The translations under genes were made by a program, and so were the position numbers. A stretch of 64,000 bases of DNA from HGW-17 sp964516435 (GTDB taxonomy: Bacteria > Myxococcota_A > Polyangia > HGW-17): the NCBI GenBank assembly GCA_964516435.1, contig CAZEZP010000102.1, positions 1 through 64,000 of the forward strand. The letters are read 5' to 3'. Below the pieces are notes generated by a model. That model was not told the DNA's origin. It made no database searches and saw only the letters and a program-made list of their open reading frames with translations. Position 1 is the first letter of the stretch. Each line of letters starts with the position of its first letter. This document shows, in pieces, positions 8,854 to 17,071 of this stretch.

Positions 8854-8881
8854 TTGTAAATGCCGCCATGCATGCTATATC
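8854..8881 (+). promoter_or_regulatory. Candidate sigma-70-type promoter for the EGF-repeat lipoprotein
   Basis: TTGTAA and TATATC are separated by 16 bases, each matching four of six consensus positions. The -10 box lies about 60 bases before the ATG at 8942, in the gap after pilB. This supports separate transcription of the EGF-repeat gene. Confidence 0.45.
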
Positions 8882-8941
8882 CAAGCTGCCTGATGCCGAT
8901 GAAATCATGGGAATGCCTGAAACCCGAGAAAGGAATCTGTC

Positions 8942-11900
8942 ATGAAAGCCCGAATCCTTCTTTCCTCCCTCCTCGCGCTCGCGCTGTTCTCCCACTGTGA
9001 CGACGGCGGCAAGAAAAAAACCGACAAATGCAAGGACGTCACATGCGGCACGAACGCCCACTGCAACGCCGACACGGGCGCCTGCGTCTGCGACGATGGC
9101 TACACGGGCGATCCCGACACCGGCTGCACGGCAGGCAATCTGTGCGACAACGTCACGTGCGGCACGAACGCCCACTGCAACCCGAATACCGGCGCCTGCG
9201 TCTGCGATGACGGCTACGTGGGCGATCCTGCCACGGAATGCACGGCCTCCACGCTGTGCGAAAACGTGACCTGCGGCGCGAATGCCACCTGCAATCCCAA
9301 TACCGGCGCCTGCGAGTGCAATGACGGCTACATCGGCAATCCGAACACGGGCTGCACGCCCGAAGGGCACTGCGAAGCCAATACCTGTTCCGGGCACGGC
9401 ACCTGCGACGACACGAGTGGCACCGTGGTCTGCACCTGCGACACGGGCTACGCCGGCACCTACTGCGACACCTGCGACACGGTCAACGGCTATAGTCCCG
9501 ATCCGCAGAATCCCGGCACCTGCGTCTTCAATCCCTGCGTGCCCGATCCCTGCTACGGGCACGGCACCTGCACCGTGGAAAACGGTCTGCCCGTGTGCAC
9601 CTGCAATACGGGCTACACCGGTGGCAACTGCAACCGCTGCGACACCGCCAATGGCTATGAAATCGACCCGCAGAACCCGTCCAACTGCATCCTCAGCCCA
9701 TGCTGGGGATATGATTGCGGGCACGGCACCTGCACCGTCGTCAACAGCCAACCCACCTGCACGTGCGACACGGGCTATACCGGCACCAACTGCGGCACCT
9801 GTGATGCGGCGAATCACTACATCGCATCCAACGCCAATCCCGGCACCTGCATCCTCGATCCCTGCCGCAACCAGACGTGCTCGAATCACGGCACCTGCTC
9901 CTTGAGCGCCACGGACACGGCCGTGTGCACCTGCGCCACCGGCTACGCCGGCACAACTTGCAACGCCTGCGATACTGCCAACGGCTATATCGCTTCCACC
10001 GTCATGCCCGGCACCTGCATCCTCAATCCCTGCCTGAGCCAGACCTGCTCCGGACACGGCACCTGCTCCGTCGTCAACGACGCCGCCGCCTGCACCTGCG
10101 CCACCGGCTGGACCGGCCCCACCTGCTCCACCTGCGCAACGGGCTACACCGGCACCAACTGCGACGCCTGCGATACTGCCAACGGCTATATCGCCTCCAC
10201 CGTCACGCCCGGCACCTGCATCCTCACTCCCTGCCTGAGCCAGACCTGCTCCGGACACGGCACCTGCTCCGTCGTCAACGACGCCGCCGCCTGCACCTGC
10301 GACACGGGCTACGCCGGCACCACCTGCTCCACCTGCGACACGGCCGGCGGCTACGTCGCCTCCAACGCCAATCCGGGCACCTGCATCGTGAACCCCTGCA
10401 CGGCGTCCACCTGCTCCGGGCACGGCACCTGCTCGCTCACCCTGCTCGATGACCCGCAGTGCACGTGCGATGCCGGCTACGTGGGCGCTTCCTGCGATGC
10501 CTGCGATACGGTCAACGGCTATTTCGAGTATCCGATCGGATCCGGCACCTGCGTGGACGGCTCGTTCCTCCTGCCGGGCGATCTGACCATCACGGAAATC
10601 ATGATCCTCTCCACCACCACGCCGGTGGAAAACGGCCAGTGGTTCGAAATCACCAACACGTCCGCCACGGCCAAGCGCATGGCGGGAATCACCCTGTGGG
10701 CCGATGCGGCCAGCGCGGAATTCCCCTCGGATTCCCCGCTGATCCTGGGTCCCGGCGAGCGCCTGGTGGTGGGCCGCAACCCCGACTTCGGGCAGAACGG
10801 CGGCATCACGGTGAACCAACTCATGGCGGGCCTCGCCCTGGTTGCCAGCGACGGCACGATCGAAATCGAACGCACCTCCGACGGCCAGACCATCGACATC
10901 GTGACCTGGGACGGCACCTGGAACCACCAGGCGGGCCGATCGCTTTCGCTCTCCCCGGCGGCGCCCGGCAACCTGGCCGCCACGCTCAACGACTCCCGCT
11001 TCCACTGGTGCTTCGGCGCTGCGACCTACGGCACCGGCACGATGTACGGCACGCCCGGCGACCCCAACAACGACTGCCGCGTCACCTGGTGCGGCCTGCA
11101 GCATCCGGCCTCCACGACGGTGGACCAACTGAACCCCACCGAACTCATCTACGGCCAGGTCTACGATGCGCTTTTGACCGTGGGCCAGGACTTCTCCCCG
11201 TTCATCACCGCGCAGGTGGGCTACGGCGCGACCGGCACGGCGCCGGAATCCTGGACCAACTGGGTTTCGGCCGCCTACAACCCGGCCATGACCGGCTCCA
11301 ACAACGAGGAGTTCATGGGCACGCTGACCCCGGCGCTGCCCGGCACGTTCGACTATCTCTACCGCGTCTCCACCGACGGCGGCCTGTCCTACCAGTACTG
11401 CTACTGGTATGCCGACGGCACCTCGCGCGGCACGCTCACGGTCAACGCCTCCGTGCCCTGCTCCCCGCAGGTGGTCATCAGCGACGTCTACGGAGGCGGC
11501 GGTAGCACCGGCGCCACCTGGATCAACGACTTCGTCGTGCTGCACAACCGCAGCCTCACGCAGACGGCAAATATCTCCGGCTGGTCTCTGCAGTACACGT
11601 CGGCTACTGGAGTTTCTTGGTCTTCGCAAAAACTCAACTTGAACGGAACCATCCCTCCGGGCGGCTATTACCTGATCAGGCTGGCAGGAGGAACAACCAA
11701 TGGCGCCGAAATTCCAACGCCTGACGCCACAGGTGGATTCAACCTCAGTGCAACCGCCGGGAAAATCGCCCTCGTCTCCAGCACCACGGCGCTGAGCGGC
11801 AATTGCCCGACGGGACCCCAGATCGTCGACTTCGTGGGCTACGGTTCCACAGCCGACTGCTCCGAGGGTTCGGGCCCCACGCTGACCCTCTCGAACACGA

Positions 11901-12040
11901 CGTCCGGCCTGCGGCGCAACGATGGCTGCACGGACACCAACAACAACGCGGCCGACTTCGAGATCTTCACCTTCTCCACGACTACACCCGAGCCGCCCAA
12001 GAACTCCGCGTCGCCCGCCGTCTCCTGCGGCTGCATCTGA
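8942..12040 (+). CDS. EGF-repeat lipoprotein with two lamin-tail-like domains
   Basis: A 1032-residue surface lipoprotein. The signal peptide ends at a lipobox-like LFSHC, then acidic DDGG and a Lys-rich patch. Residues about 28-540 are a run of Cys-rich EGF-like modules (cores such as CSGHGTCSVVNDAAACTC and TGYAGTTCNACD). After this come two lamin-tail-type beta-sandwich domains, one near 545-680 (LTITEIMI, GQWFEITNTS) and one near 845-1020 (QVVISDVYGGGGSTGATWINDFVVLHN). Such modules usually mediate adhesion or protein contacts outside the cell. Two neighbouring EGF blocks are almost identical at DNA level (9965-10100 and 10166-10301). No catalytic site is seen, so the role is structural or adhesive by inference. 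Confidence 0.85.
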   Translation: MKARILLSSLLALALFSHCDDGGKKKTDKCKDVTCGTNAHCNADTGACVCDDGYTGDPDTGCTAGNLCDNVTCGTNAHCNPNTGACVCDDGYVGDPATECTASTLCENVTCGANATCNPNTGACECNDGYIGNPNTGCTPEGHCEANTCSGHGTCDDTSGTVVCTCDTGYAGTYCDTCDTVNGYSPDPQNPGTCVFNPCVPDPCYGHGTCTVENGLPVCTCNTGYTGGNCNRCDTANGYEIDPQNPSNCILSPCWGYDCGHGTCTVVNSQPTCTCDTGYTGTNCGTCDAANHYIASNANPGTCILDPCRNQTCSNHGTCSLSATDTAVCTCATGYAGTTCNACDTANGYIASTVMPGTCILNPCLSQTCSGHGTCSVVNDAAACTCATGWTGPTCSTCATGYTGTNCDACDTANGYIASTVTPGTCILTPCLSQTCSGHGTCSVVNDAAACTCDTGYAGTTCSTCDTAGGYVASNANPGTCIVNPCTASTCSGHGTCSLTLLDDPQCTCDAGYVGASCDACDTVNGYFEYPIGSGTCVDGSFLLPGDLTITEIMILSTTTPVENGQWFEITNTSATAKRMAGITLWADAASAEFPSDSPLILGPGERLVVGRNPDFGQNGGITVNQLMAGLALVASDGTIEIERTSDGQTIDIVTWDGTWNHQAGRSLSLSPAAPGNLAATLNDSRFHWCFGAATYGTGTMYGTPGDPNNDCRVTWCGLQHPASTTVDQLNPTELIYGQVYDALLTVGQDFSPFITAQVGYGATGTAPESWTNWVSAAYNPAMTGSNNEEFMGTLTPALPGTFDYLYRVSTDGGLSYQYCYWYADGTSRGTLTVNASVPCSPQVVISDVYGGGGSTGATWINDFVVLHNRSLTQTANISGWSLQYTSATGVSWSSQKLNLNGTIPPGGYYLIRLAGGTTNGAEIPTPDATGGFNLSATAGKIALVSSTTALSGNCPTGPQIVDFVGYGSTADCSEGSGPTLTLSNTTSGLRRNDGCTDTNNNAADFEIFTFSTTTPEPPKNSASPAVSCGCI
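9965..10301 (+). repeat. Recent tandem duplication inside the EGF-repeat gene
   Basis: Positions 9965-10100 and 10166-10301 are 136 bases each and differ at about three positions, with an offset of 201 bases (67 codons). This is far more similar than the other EGF modules are to one another, which indicates a recent in-frame duplication. Confidence 0.8.
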
Positions 12041-12086
12041 TCCCCCACGAAAGGCGCCTGGCGCCGCCTTCGCCCCGCGGTTTTCG

Positions 12087-13532
12087 ATGTCCGCCCCGAA
12101 AACGCTCGATCTGAACGCCGCCGAACTGGCGCAGGCCGTGCGCGAACTGGACGCGATGCTCGCGGGGAAGCGCTTCTCGCGCTTCGTGGAGGCCTCCCCC
12201 CGCTGCCTGCTGTGGCTCGGTCCCGCCTGCGATCTGGCCATCGACTGCACGCCGGGCTTCGTGCACGCCTGCGCCGTCTCGCACCGGCGCGCCCGGGGCG
12301 AGGTCTCCCCCTTCACCATGCTGCTGCGCAAGCACATCGGGGGCACGCCGGTGGCGCGCATCGTGCAGCCGCGCCCCCACGACCGCATCCTGCGGGTGGA
12401 GTTCGTCTCGGGCCTCGCCGTCTCCTGCGAACTGACCGGGCGGCACGCCAACGTCTTCCTCGTGGACGCCGGGGGGCTCATCCTGGGCTCCTTCTTCCCG
12501 CCGCACAGCGTCACGCGCCCGCTGCACCCCGGCGCCCCCTACACCCTGCCTCCGGAACCGGCCCCGGACGCCGCCGGCCCGGAAACTTCACGCTTTCCCG
12601 AGAAGGCGCCCGGCGCCGCGATGGAGGACTACTTCGCCCGGGCCATGCGCGCGCAGGCCGCCCGGCAGGCCCATCAGGCCGCAATCACGCAGGTCCGCCG
12701 GGAAATCGCGCGGCTTTCGCGCCTCGTGGAGCGCCTGCAGGCGGATCGCGACCGCAACCGCGCGCGGGAGGAAGGCAAAACCAAAGGCCAACTCTTCCTG
12801 CAGGCCATCGATGCCTGGCCCGAGGGCGCCCGGACGCTTCAATTCACGCCCTACGATGCGCAAACCCCAGTGGAACTGACCCTGCCGGAGGGCTGCCGCA
12901 CGCCGGCGCAGGCGGCGCAATGGCACTTCCAGCAGTACAAGAAGGCCCGCCGGGGCGCGGAAATCATTGAAAGCCGCATTCGCGAATTTCAATATCAAAT
13001 CCAATTGCAGAAAGAAAAATTGCAATCGCTTCTTGCAATCAACCCCGAAGAATTTCAATTGCCTCCGCCGATTTCCCCGCCATCCGCCCGCCCGAAAAAG
13101 GCGTCCTCCGGGTCTTCCCCCCGCAAGGCCGATGATTCCGGCATCCGCACGTTCACATCTTCGGATGGCTTTCCCATCCGCGTGGGGAAATCGGCCGCGG
13201 ACAACCACCGGCTCACGTTCCAGATCGCCCGGGGCGAAGATCTCTGGCTGCATGCGCGCGACGTGCCCGGCGCCCACGTGGTGGTATTCGGCGCGCAGAA
13301 GGGGGCCGTGCCGGAAACCACCCTCCGGGAGGCCGCCATGCTGGCCCTGTTCTACTCGGATGCGCGCCGGGAGGGCCGCGGATTCGTGCACGTGGCGCCG
13401 CGCAAGTGGGTGCGGCCCGTGCCCCGGCGCACGGGCGAGGTCACCCTGTCCTCTCCCAGAAGCCTGTTCGTGGAAATCGACGCCGCCGTGCTGCAACTCC
13501 TCCAGGCGTCTCGCCCCGGCGCGCAGGACTGA
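12087..13532 (+). CDS. rqcH: RqcH/NFACT family ribosome-rescue protein
   Basis: A 481-residue NFACT-family protein. RqcH binds stalled 50S subunits and recruits alanyl-tRNA to add a C-terminal Ala tail that marks the nascent chain for degradation. The N-terminal NFACT-N region (RHANVFLVDAGGLILGSF) is followed by a long basic coiled coil at roughly residues 195-345. The C-terminal NFACT-R domain carries RVGKSAADNHRLTF and LWLHARDVPGAHVVV, including the DLWLHA motif typical of the family. The protein is shorter than usual RqcH (about 560-580 residues), mostly in the N-terminal part, so it may be a compact variant. The ATG at 12087 has only a weak ribosome site, and a GC hairpin without a T-run at 12048-12072 lies between it and the EGF gene. 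Confidence 0.85.
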   Translation: MSAPKTLDLNAAELAQAVRELDAMLAGKRFSRFVEASPRCLLWLGPACDLAIDCTPGFVHACAVSHRRARGEVSPFTMLLRKHIGGTPVARIVQPRPHDRILRVEFVSGLAVSCELTGRHANVFLVDAGGLILGSFFPPHSVTRPLHPGAPYTLPPEPAPDAAGPETSRFPEKAPGAAMEDYFARAMRAQAARQAHQAAITQVRREIARLSRLVERLQADRDRNRAREEGKTKGQLFLQAIDAWPEGARTLQFTPYDAQTPVELTLPEGCRTPAQAAQWHFQQYKKARRGAEIIESRIREFQYQIQLQKEKLQSLLAINPEEFQLPPPISPPSARPKKASSGSSPRKADDSGIRTFTSSDGFPIRVGKSAADNHRLTFQIARGEDLWLHARDVPGAHVVVFGAQKGAVPETTLREAAMLALFYSDARREGRGFVHVAPRKWVRPVPRRTGEVTLSSPRSLFVEIDAAVLQLLQASRPGAQD

Positions 13533-14378
13533 TCACCCGTCCGTCTGGCTTTTTCCCCGGAAAGTCCGGGCGATCGGCGACTTCTGCACGTCGAAGCGGG
13601 CCGCCATGCGCGCAAGCGTCTCCACGCGATGCGGGGAGCCAGCCACCCGCAGAAAGGCCGAAAGAACGGGTTCCGGGACCGCCGGCCGCAGCCGGCACAC
13701 GCGGGCGAGCGCCTGCCCCGCCTGCCGGATGTGCGCTGGCAGGGCGCCGGCATCGATGCGGGCGTCGAGTGCGGCGGCAACGGCCAGGCTCAACTCCACC
13801 GGCCAGGAACGCGGAAAAAACGCCCGTGCCTCGGAGAGCGCCTCCGGAACGCGCTCCAGGATCCGGTGCACGTCCTCGAGCCAGCCGGCATCGAGCATCC
13901 AGCCGTGGTTGTAGGCGTGCAGCAGCACGAACCCCAGATGCCGCCCCGGCGCGGGCAGCGGCAGGGAAAACCCGCCGCCGTCGATGGCGATCGCCTCCCC
14001 GACGAAGGCGTCCAGCAACGGGCGCGGCGTCGTCCACTCGCGGGTGAAATCGTGGTGCAGTTCCACCGGAAGCACGTTTTCACGGCGCAGGGTCCAGTGC
14101 ATGGAGAGATCTTCATCGGGCGGGACCGGGACGTAGCCCTTCTCCATCAGCACGGCGACGGCCGCGCCGAAATCCCGCGGGCGAACGAAGATGTCGAGAT
14201 CCGAAAACCGGCGCGCGAACGGGTCGGGCCACACCCACAGGGCCAGCCCGGCCCCCTTCACCAGCACCCAGCTAATACCGGCCGCGGCCAGGGTTTCCGA
14301 CAGTTCCTGGAGTTGGTCGAGCGCTCCCAGCAGATGGAGCCGGGAAGAAATCGCATCGGCATCAGAAGTCGAAGACAT
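13533..14378 (-). CDS. Nucleotidyltransferase-like protein (NTP_transf_5 type)
   Basis: A 281-residue protein resembling the uncharacterised nucleotidyltransferase-fold family often found near polysaccharide or asparagine synthetase genes. The key motifs are WVLVKGAGLALWVWP and RRFSDLDIFVR, where the Asp-x-Asp pair corresponds to the metal-binding acidic residues; HWTLRRENVLPVELHHDF follows. The substrate is unknown. The start at 14378 follows a GAGG ribosome site; the frame is open upstream for about 23 more codons that look non-coding. The stop codon abuts that of rqcH in a convergent arrangement, and the gene lies 83 bases downstream of the hydrolase lipoprotein gene on the same strand. 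Confidence 0.72.
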   Translation of the reverse strand: MSSTSDADAISSRLHLLGALDQLQELSETLAAAGISWVLVKGAGLALWVWPDPFARRFSDLDIFVRPRDFGAAVAVLMEKGYVPVPPDEDLSMHWTLRRENVLPVELHHDFTREWTTPRPLLDAFVGEAIAIDGGGFSLPLPAPGRHLGFVLLHAYNHGWMLDAGWLEDVHRILERVPEALSEARAFFPRSWPVELSLAVAAALDARIDAGALPAHIRQAGQALARVCRLRPAVPEPVLSAFLRVAGSPHRVETLARMAARFDVQKSPIARTFRGKSQTDG

Positions 14379-14461
14379 GCGCGAACCTCGGGGGGCGAAC
14401 CGGAAAGACGCCCCCCGCACGGTAGCGGTTCGTGCCTGGATGTGCAAGCGTCAGGAAGGAA

Positions 14462-15604
14462 TCAGCGGTTTTCCACCGTGATGGCCACGGGAGCCGCGCC
14501 GGTATTGGTGAGTACGGAGAAGGAGGCGGCATCCTGCTGCAGCGCGCCGCGGAAAAACGCCGTCAGATGGCCGGAGACAAGCTGCAAAAACAGTTCTGGC
14601 GTGGGGCCGCCAGCGCACACGGTGCACACCATGCCGCAGGAAGCATCGGGATCGAGCATGTCGTTGTGGCCGTAGTCGGTGGCCACCACGTGCCAGGCGG
14701 GCGCAGCGGAAGCTTCATAGAACTGTACGTGGTTGTCGCCCTCGGGGGCGCAGGGCTGGTTGAATCCCGAACTCTGCGGCCCCAGGCCGGTGCCCAGCAC
14801 ATAGGAGGGGAACGGGAAATTGAACGGCCCGGTCACCACGCGCTCCTCCCCGCCCAGAGGCCCGCCGGTGCCATCCACCGGATCCACGCCGGCCACGGCC
14901 AGCGCCAGCGCCGGATTGGCCTTGAGTACCATCCAGGCCACCTTGCCGCCGCGGGAATGGCCGGAATACCCCACCCGCTGCGTGTAGGGGACCACCGTGC
15001 CCAGCAGGCCGGGCAACTGTGAATCCACCCAGGCGCGCACCTCCGCCGCGGCCGCGGCTTCCTCGGCGGTGCTGGGCTTGCCCAGCGGCAGGCCGTCGGC
15101 CGCATACATCTGCGGAGCCACCACGACGAAGCCGTGGGAAGCCACGTGGGAGAGCATCGTGGAATACCAGGCCGAACTCATGAGAAAGCCATGCTGGAAA
15201 ATGACCACGGCATACGTGCCGGCCTCCTGCGGATGCCAGATGCGGATCAACCTGGGAGCGCCCGAATCGCCCTGCGCTACCTCGCGGAACTGCACGGCCA
15301 GCGGTCCGGCAGCGAACGGATCGGAGGTGTCGACGTACACGGGACTCGTAGTGTTGTTGGTGTTGTTCGTATTGTTGCTATTGTTTATATTATTCGCATT
15401 ATTGGTATTGTTTGTATTGTTTACATTGTTTGTATTGTTTGCGTTATTTAGATTGTTTGTATTATTGATATTATTTGTGTTGTTTGCGTTATTATTATTT
15501 GTATTATTCACATTGTTCTGATTGTTCGACTTGGATGTTCCCGAATCGCAGGAAACCGAAAAGAGAACCGCCAGCAACAGAAGAAACCGTGGAAAAAATT
15601 TCAT
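14462..15604 (-). CDS. Chlorophyllase-like alpha/beta-hydrolase lipoprotein with a long Asn-rich linker
   Basis: A 380-residue exported hydrolase. The signal peptide ends at a lipobox (LFSVSC), followed by about 65 residues made almost only of Asn in an N-N-x pattern. The catalytic domain has an alpha/beta-hydrolase fold: oxyanion region FQHGFLMSSAW, nucleophile elbow GYSGHSRGGK, an acidic residue in GVDPVDGTGGP and a catalytic His in TDYGHNDMLD. This is the chlorophyllase / dienelactone-hydrolase-like arrangement used by many esterases, including polyester-degrading ones; the substrate is unknown. The linker probably holds the enzyme away from the membrane. AGGAGGTGAGCC precedes the ATG. Confidence 0.82.
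   Translation of the reverse strand: MKFFPRFLLLLAVLFSVSCDSGTSKSNNQNNVNNTNNNNANNTNNINNTNNLNNANNTNNVNNTNNTNNANNINNSNNTNNTNNTTSPVYVDTSDPFAAGPLAVQFREVAQGDSGAPRLIRIWHPQEAGTYAVVIFQHGFLMSSAWYSTMLSHVASHGFVVVAPQMYAADGLPLGKPSTAEEAAAAAEVRAWVDSQLPGLLGTVVPYTQRVGYSGHSRGGKVAWMVLKANPALALAVAGVDPVDGTGGPLGGEERVVTGPFNFPFPSYVLGTGLGPQSSGFNQPCAPEGDNHVQFYEASAAPAWHVVATDYGHNDMLDPDASCGMVCTVCAGGPTPELFLQLVSGHLTAFFRGALQQDAASFSVLTNTGAAPVAITVENR
15349..15532 (-). repeat. Asn-codon low-complexity tract encoding the lipoprotein linker
   Basis: This is a run of AAC/AAT codons interrupted every third codon by Thr, Ala, Ile, Leu or Val, giving a loose 9-base period. Codons are mixed, so it is not a perfect microsatellite. It is markedly AT-richer than the rest of the gene. 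Shorter versions occur in the MopE-like gene (about 27920-27975) and the amylase gene (about 41950-41985). Confidence 0.85.
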
Positions 15605-15755
15605 GGCTCACCTCCTGCGCGGTAGCCTACCCGTTTTTCCGGCAAAATCAAGCAACACTCGTTATTTTTTATTTCCCCATGAATTTTCCATGAGCGGGCC
15701 ATTGGAAGCCGTCCGGAAATCCGGTATGTATGGGACCCGTGCAGGAGATGGACGC

Positions 15756-16988
15756 ATGACGGACGAAAAACGGAACACGACGAGTTTTGCGGAAATGATG
15801 GCCCACGAAAACACCGGTTTCGCACGGCTGCAGCCCGGTGAAAAGGTGCGGGTCAAGGTCGTCAAGATCGGCCGCGAGTGGGTGTTCGTGGACACCGGCC
15901 GCAAGGGCGAGGGCGTGGTGGACGTCCGGGAAGTGATGGACGCCCAGGGACGCCCCATGGTCCGGGAAGGCGAAATGATCGACGCCTTCTTCCGTGAATC
16001 TGCGGGCGGCGAACTGCGCTTCAGCGTGCGCTTGGGCAAGGGCGCGGGCGCCGATCTTTCCGCATACGAGGACGCCTACCATTCCCGCATTCCCGTGGAA
16101 GGCGTGGTGCAGCGGGAAATCAAGGGCGGCTACGAGGTGATGCTGGGCGGCTCGGTGCGGGCTTTCTGCCCCTACTCCCAGATGTCGCTGCACCGCACGG
16201 AGCCCTCGGTCTGGATCAACACCCGCACCACCTTCCACATCGTGCAGTTCGAGGAAAAGGGCCGCAACATCGTGCTCTCGCGCCGGCAAATCGAGGAAGA
16301 GCAGCAGGCCGAGCAGCGCGCCCGCCTGGCCGAGACCCTCAAGCCCGGCATGGTCGTGACGGGCGTGGTCACCTCCATCCGCGATTTCGGCGCGTTCGTG
16401 GACTTCGGCGGAGCCGATGGCCTCGTGCCAAAATCCGAGATTTCCTACGACCCCAAGGCCGACATCCACCAGTTGCTGGCCGTGGGGCAGTCGCTGCCGG
16501 TGCGCATCCTGGAACTGGATTTCCACCGCAACAAGCACCTGCTGAGCATCAAGCAGGTAGGGCCCGATCCGTGGGAAAACATCGTGGACCGCTTCCCCGC
16601 GGGCACGCACGTGACGGGACGCGTCTCGCGCCTGGCCCCGTTCGGTGCCTTCATCCGGCTGGCCGACGGCGTGGACGGGCTGATGCACATCTCCGCGATG
16701 AAACTGGGCAAGCGCATCGGGCATCCGAAGGAAGTGCTCTCCGAAGGCGACGAGGTGCCGGTGGTTGTGGAAGAGGTCAATCCCGATACCAAGCGCATCT
16801 CGCTGTCCTGGGACCGGGAACCGCCCGTGCCCGAGAACGCGCCCCCGGCGGAACCCGAAGCCCCGTCCTGGAACGAAATCAAGTCCAGGTTCCAGGAATC
16901 CGGCGATTCCTCCATGGGGCTTTTCGGGCAACTGCTGCAGAAGAAACTCTCCGAATCCCCTTCTTCCCCCAGGAACCGCAAGAAATAG
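15756..16988 (+). CDS. S1 RNA-binding-domain protein with four S1 repeats
   Basis: A 410-residue protein built from four OB-fold S1 repeats, similar to a shortened ribosomal protein S1. Repeat 1 is near residues 22-80 (VRVKVVKIGREWVFVDTG). Repeats 3 and 4 are the clearest: GVVTSIRDFGAFVDFGGADGLV and GRVSRLAPFGAFIRLADGVDGL, each with the usual GxxxxxxxFGAFV core. It probably binds mRNA and helps translation initiation or RNA turnover. The start at 15756 is chosen because GCAGGAGATGG lies just upstream; in-frame codons extend back to 15522 but overlap the divergent hydrolase. It is likely a second S1-like protein beside a full-length RpsA elsewhere (inference). Confidence 0.83.
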   Translation: MTDEKRNTTSFAEMMAHENTGFARLQPGEKVRVKVVKIGREWVFVDTGRKGEGVVDVREVMDAQGRPMVREGEMIDAFFRESAGGELRFSVRLGKGAGADLSAYEDAYHSRIPVEGVVQREIKGGYEVMLGGSVRAFCPYSQMSLHRTEPSVWINTRTTFHIVQFEEKGRNIVLSRRQIEEEQQAEQRARLAETLKPGMVVTGVVTSIRDFGAFVDFGGADGLVPKSEISYDPKADIHQLLAVGQSLPVRILELDFHRNKHLLSIKQVGPDPWENIVDRFPAGTHVTGRVSRLAPFGAFIRLADGVDGLMHISAMKLGKRIGHPKEVLSEGDEVPVVVEEVNPDTKRISLSWDREPPVPENAPPAEPEAPSWNEIKSRFQESGDSSMGLFGQLLQKKLSESPSSPRNRKK

Positions 16989-17071
16989 GCGTGGCCGCTT
17001 CCATCCGGTCCGTCAGTTCGGGCGCGCGCATGCGTCCATCCTGAAGCCAGTGGCGATGGGGAGGTGATTTC

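Noticed and set aside
8681..12514. Very long open frame on the minus strand opposite the EGF-repeat gene
   Set aside because: It lies opposite a gene with clear signal peptide and EGF modules, and its own translation is Gly/Ala/Val-rich low complexity without motifs. High GC and codon structure explain the open frame. The same holds for long minus-strand frames at 6237-8873 and 27870-30962.
15349..15532. Asn-codon tract considered as a CRISPR or as a phase-variable microsatellite
   Set aside because: There are no direct repeats of 25-40 bases with spacers, and codons are mixed, so it is neither.
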